Assembly (NCBI GenBank): GCA_013397435.1
Contig: VZRG01002056.1
Coordinates: forward strand, 59,767 to 123,766
Reading direction: 5' to 3'
DNA length: 64,000 bases
From: Erythrocercus mccallii
Lineage: Eukaryota > Chordata > Aves > Passeriformes > Dicruridae
Shown: piece after piece, positions 60,414-64,000 of the stretch
How positions within the stretch are numbered: position 1 is the stretch's first letter
Layout: each line of letters begins with the position of its first letter
Made by a program: the position numbers and the translations under genes
Notes under the pieces: generated by a model
The model's input: only the letters and a program-made list of their open reading frames with translations
The model's database searches: none
What the model was told of the DNA's origin: nothing

Positions 60414-63400
60414 GAGGACATTCCAATGACAGAAGGCACCACTGCTGTAAAAAAATTACTATAAATGGCTCCCTCTGCCTGGAAGAAACTCTGGTCAGAT
60501 AACCATAACCAACTCACACCCCCAGCATTTTAATTGTGTGTTTTCAGATGCAATCAGCTACATCCCATAGCTATGTATGCAGCTTTCTTGTCCCAGAAAT
60601 GCTGCCCATGAGGTAAGTGAAAACATCCTGTGGGTTGGTATCACCCCAGCAGTCAGCCACTGCCACAGGCAACAAAGGCAGAGCAATAAGCTCCCTGTGA
60701 AGTTAGTCTGCCTTTCTGCTCAATATCTCTCTTTGTTCAGTAAATGCTAAAACTCACTTGGTGTCTTCCCCCACCTCTTTTAATCTGGCACAGTTGTTAC
60801 ACTGAAAGGATGACAAATTCTTCATGTCTGAGAGAACACTCAATTAAGTTCCCTGAACAGAGAATACAACCCCGACTTATCAGCCCAAAGGCACAGACAC
60901 AAACACAGCAGTGTGCTGGGGGCAGCCCGATGGGCTGAGTCCATCGGGCAGGTTCCTCAGGCCCTGGAAGCATCACTGCCTGCCAGGTTCCTCTGTTCCT
61001 CTGCCTGGCCCTTGTAGAGACATTTGGCATTGGACCCCTACCACAGACACTCATTTAATCTATCTTCATTTGGGGGGGGCATTCATCTCAAAATTTACTT
61101 TCTTGTCCTCCTCTGTGCTCCTGAAGAATGTGGAGGCCCTGTTTCAGAAACGCTGGGGTCAGAAATCCAAAGCAGGGCTCGCAGGCAGCAGCCCTGGCTG
61201 TGCCCTGCAGAGCTCGTGCCGCCCACCCGGGCTGCAGAGGGAGGGATAGGAGATGCCACAGCCAGGGTGAGGCACTGTGAGCTGCTCTGCTCACTCATCC
61301 TGCAGCACTGCTTAATTTCCAACCACAATGGAGCACTGAATCACTCAGGCCTCAGCTCACTTGCACAAACGTTTCCCTTTCATTTCAACAGCTCTATTTC
61401 TTCTTTCACATGTCCTACAACTGCAACCTCTCTCCTTGCATCCAAACAAACCTCCTCTGCCCTTTCCTGACGTTCTGCTTTTTCATCCCATTGATTCCCA
61501 CGTGTTGTTGTAGCACCTGTTCAAGGTTGAATAAATCCCTGTTGGACAAGGATGATTCTTTACCACTCCAGTAAAGAATAAGTGATGCTTTGTACCATGG
61601 CATTAATGTCAGCTCTCCAAGAAACACTTGTGGTCCATCAGAGGGCTGTATTTGCCTGCTTCCACTTTCAAATCATAGCAGTGGCACTTAAATGAGCTAT
61701 GATCTGCAGATATACCTGCAATTCTCTCCTCTCCTGTTATTTTATTCTGCAAGGTCTCAGAGTATATTGGATTTTTTCACTACTGATCTCTTATTCCCAT
61801 TTTGTACTTTGAAACTTTGATTTTTATCTGTTTTCTGTTACTCCAGGCTTTAATGTTATCAGATACCTCCTGTACAATATTTCATCCTACCTGTTTATTT
61901 CAAGCACAGCTATTTCCAGCCTATTCCTCATGTCTTGTGGCAGGATCCAGCACCTCCCTCAGATCAGTGTCTTTGCCCACATTAGAGTTCTTGCCCTGCT
62001 TTGTCTGTTCAGTCCGCTTTTGTTTTTATCTAATGTTTTAAGGGCTTCCTGTGTAGCACCATAACTGACCCTACATTTTCTTTATCAAGACAATCAGACA
62101 GCAAGATTGGATCTCATTAAACAACCATCTAGCCTTGCTAAGCTGTCTCGCATCTATTCCATTTTCCATTTACCATTTTGTGTTATAATTAGCACCCACA
62201 TTGAGAGGTTTTGCAAAAGCTGTTAAGCTGCACTACTCAGTCAGTGCTTGGTACTTCTCAGAAAGGATTTTGTGATGATTCGAAGAACTAATGAATACTC
62301 AAAGAACTAATTTATTTTTTTTTTAAGGAATTAGACAAAATGCTTTAATTAGATAATAAATATAGTCATTAAATGTGTAAAACATCATTTGCTTATACTA
62401 AAATCTGGTTGCTTGGAAGAGAGCAATTTGACTCACCATCAGTAATTTCTCTCATTGCCAAGAAAGGGATTCTGCTTAGTCAAAACGTGTGTGGCTGTGA
62501 AAGAGGATTTAATCCTTGTTACTGGAAAAGATTAGTTATTCCTTGTTGTCCAACAGGCCTATAATCACCAACAAGAAAGTGCTTGACAGGGATTTCAGTA
62601 TTGCGAGTAGAGTTGTGTTGTCCTGGAATTCACCCCCTTACTCTGCACGTGTGCTCGCTCTCTACCTGGGGAATTTCTTCTTGTTTTACTCTTGAAAATC
62701 ACAGGTAAAGGAGGGGCAGCCTTTCCTCTCCTCTGCCAGTGACAAAAGTTGCTTCCCTCCAGTGCAATGAGCAGCACTGTTCCATCAGAGACAAAAGAAA
62801 CCTGGAGGACAACATATGACTGAAACCCACAACTTCTGTGCTCTAGTTTAAGCAGAACAGCTTTTCCTAGAACACTTGAAAGGATGCATGAAGCCTGCAA
62901 GCAGAGGTGATAACTGAGTACACTGGGTTACCCGTTCTTCTCTCCATTTCTGTTTCCCTCTGAGGATTTACAATGCTGCTCCCTCCCATCAGCACCTTCC
63001 TGTGAGATCTGTGCCTTGGGACCACGCTGTCCCTCCTGGCACACGTTTCTCCATGGGGAACCACCCAGGCAAATGTCAGGAGTTAATTGTGGGAGAGATC
63101 ATTCAGGGCTGACTCTGAGCTGGTTCTTGCAGCCATTAGGGAGAGGCTCCGAGGATTTTGCTTTGGTAATGAAGGCTGCAGGGGAAGATTGGGAGTGTCA
63201 GTTCCCTGCCTACAGGGCAGGATACCAGGATAGCCATAGGGTGACATAATTCCTTCTTACCTTCTGGTGGCACCAAGCTGAGTAACCTTGTGTCTTTAAC
63301 TCACCGAGATTCAGCCTTATTCAGAACATATTCCTCTGAGCATTGTGCTTCTAGGTGCCCAGAGGGAGCTATGAGGCTTTTTGGCGTGCAAGAGTTTACA

Positions 63401-63869
63401 TTTTGAAGTGACAAGGCTACTATTGCAATAATATCAAGGAGGAAAGACTAAAATGCCGTGCTCGTTTGTGCAGCTTTCAGTAAATAGTTTCAGTAAACAG
63501 TTCCAATGGACTGGACTGAAGCAAATCCATCCAAACTCATGTACAAAGCACTCATGGTACACCCTGCACATCCAGCTGGTGAGGGTCACAGTGACATGAG
63601 CTCATCACGTCATTGTGGCTGTGCCATGGCAGCTGGACTTTTCTGCTGTGGCTGCTTTCCTTGGAGCATTTCTAACCATGCTGGCACCTGGCTTGCCCAT
63701 CCAGGACTTTGTTTAGAGGTAGTTTACAAACCACAGCTCGCACCTCTCCCTGCTCCAGCAGGATTAGCTGGCTCGGCAGCACCTCAGCCTCTCCCTCAGG
63801 GCAGCCTCTGCTGCTGAAGCCCTGCGTCCTGTTTGGAGAGTGCCAGAGCTCCACCTGGGCTTGCTGCAG

Positions 63870-64000
63870 TGCTCCAGGAGCTGCGAGGCTGCGGGAGCTG
63901 CGGGGCTGTGGGGGCTGAGGGGCCCCGGGAGCTGCGGGGCTGTGGGAGCTGCAGGGCTGCGGGGCTGCGGGAGCTGAGAGGCCCCGGGAGCTGCGGGGCT
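63870..64000. repeat. GC-rich tandem repeat at window edge, 59-bp period
   Basis: Built from GGGAGCTG and CGGGGCTG-like subunits. The phrase GCCCCGGGAGCTGCGGGGCT occurs at 63922 and again at 63981, so a higher-order unit of 59 bases repeats. It continues off the window. Confidence 0.85.

Larger units (their letters stand above)
59344..64000 (-). other. PSTPIP1: Upstream of PSTPIP1 exon 2, presumed intron 1
   Basis: I searched by eye for a short exon encoding a start like MMPQLQFKDAFW followed by a donor and did not find it. In mammals intron 1 is long, so the first exon and promoter are probably beyond the right edge. The stretch holds a 27-T run and the edge minisatellite. Confidence 0.6.

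Noticed and set aside
60387..60480. Poly(T) as the tail of a minus-strand processed pseudogene
   Set aside because: The adjacent sequence shows no coding or SINE-like body and no target duplication.

Overview
This window is vertebrate nuclear DNA, most likely from a bird and probably a songbird. The evidence is spliced genes with GT-AG introns, CR1-type LINE 3' ends (the TTCTGTGATTCTATGG-like tail near 14190-14206), and two LTR-like segments of the kind common in passerine genomes. The species call is an inference; the gene calls rest on exon-by-exon translation. I found no prokaryotic, CRISPR or phage-like content and no novel multi-gene system.

Layout. Positions 1-16490 (+ strand) hold the tetraspanin gene TSPAN3. 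Six coding exons (5699-15651) encode residues 22-253. Exon 1, with about 21 residues and the promoter, lies left of the window, so the window opens inside intron 1. The 3' UTR probably ends near an AATAAA at 16470. Positions 16490 to about 25 kb are intergenic, with no gene I can support. From 59343 down to 26797 (- strand) lies PSTPIP1, an F-BAR/SH3 adaptor. Fourteen coding exons join in frame to 396 codons plus a stop. The short first exon (about 12 codons in mammals) was not found and probably lies right of 64000. The two genes converge tail to tail, as I recall for human 15q24.

Repeats and structure. Two CR1 fragments lie in TSPAN3 introns 1 and 6. Two solo-LTR-like segments lie in PSTPIP1 introns 6 and 3, both antisense to the gene. 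A 62-bp GC-rich minisatellite in PSTPIP1 intron 3 is interrupted by a 543-base run of N. A second GC-rich tandem with a 59-bp period sits at the right edge. A good match to the CTCF core motif is in PSTPIP1 intron 3.

The two genes are not known to act in one pathway. TSPAN3 is a four-pass membrane organiser. PSTPIP1 is a haematopoietic cytoskeletal and inflammatory adaptor that links PTP-PEST phosphatases, WASP and, in mammals, pyrin. The point most worth checking is a serine in PSTPIP1 at the position matching human Ala230, the residue altered to Thr in PAPA syndrome.
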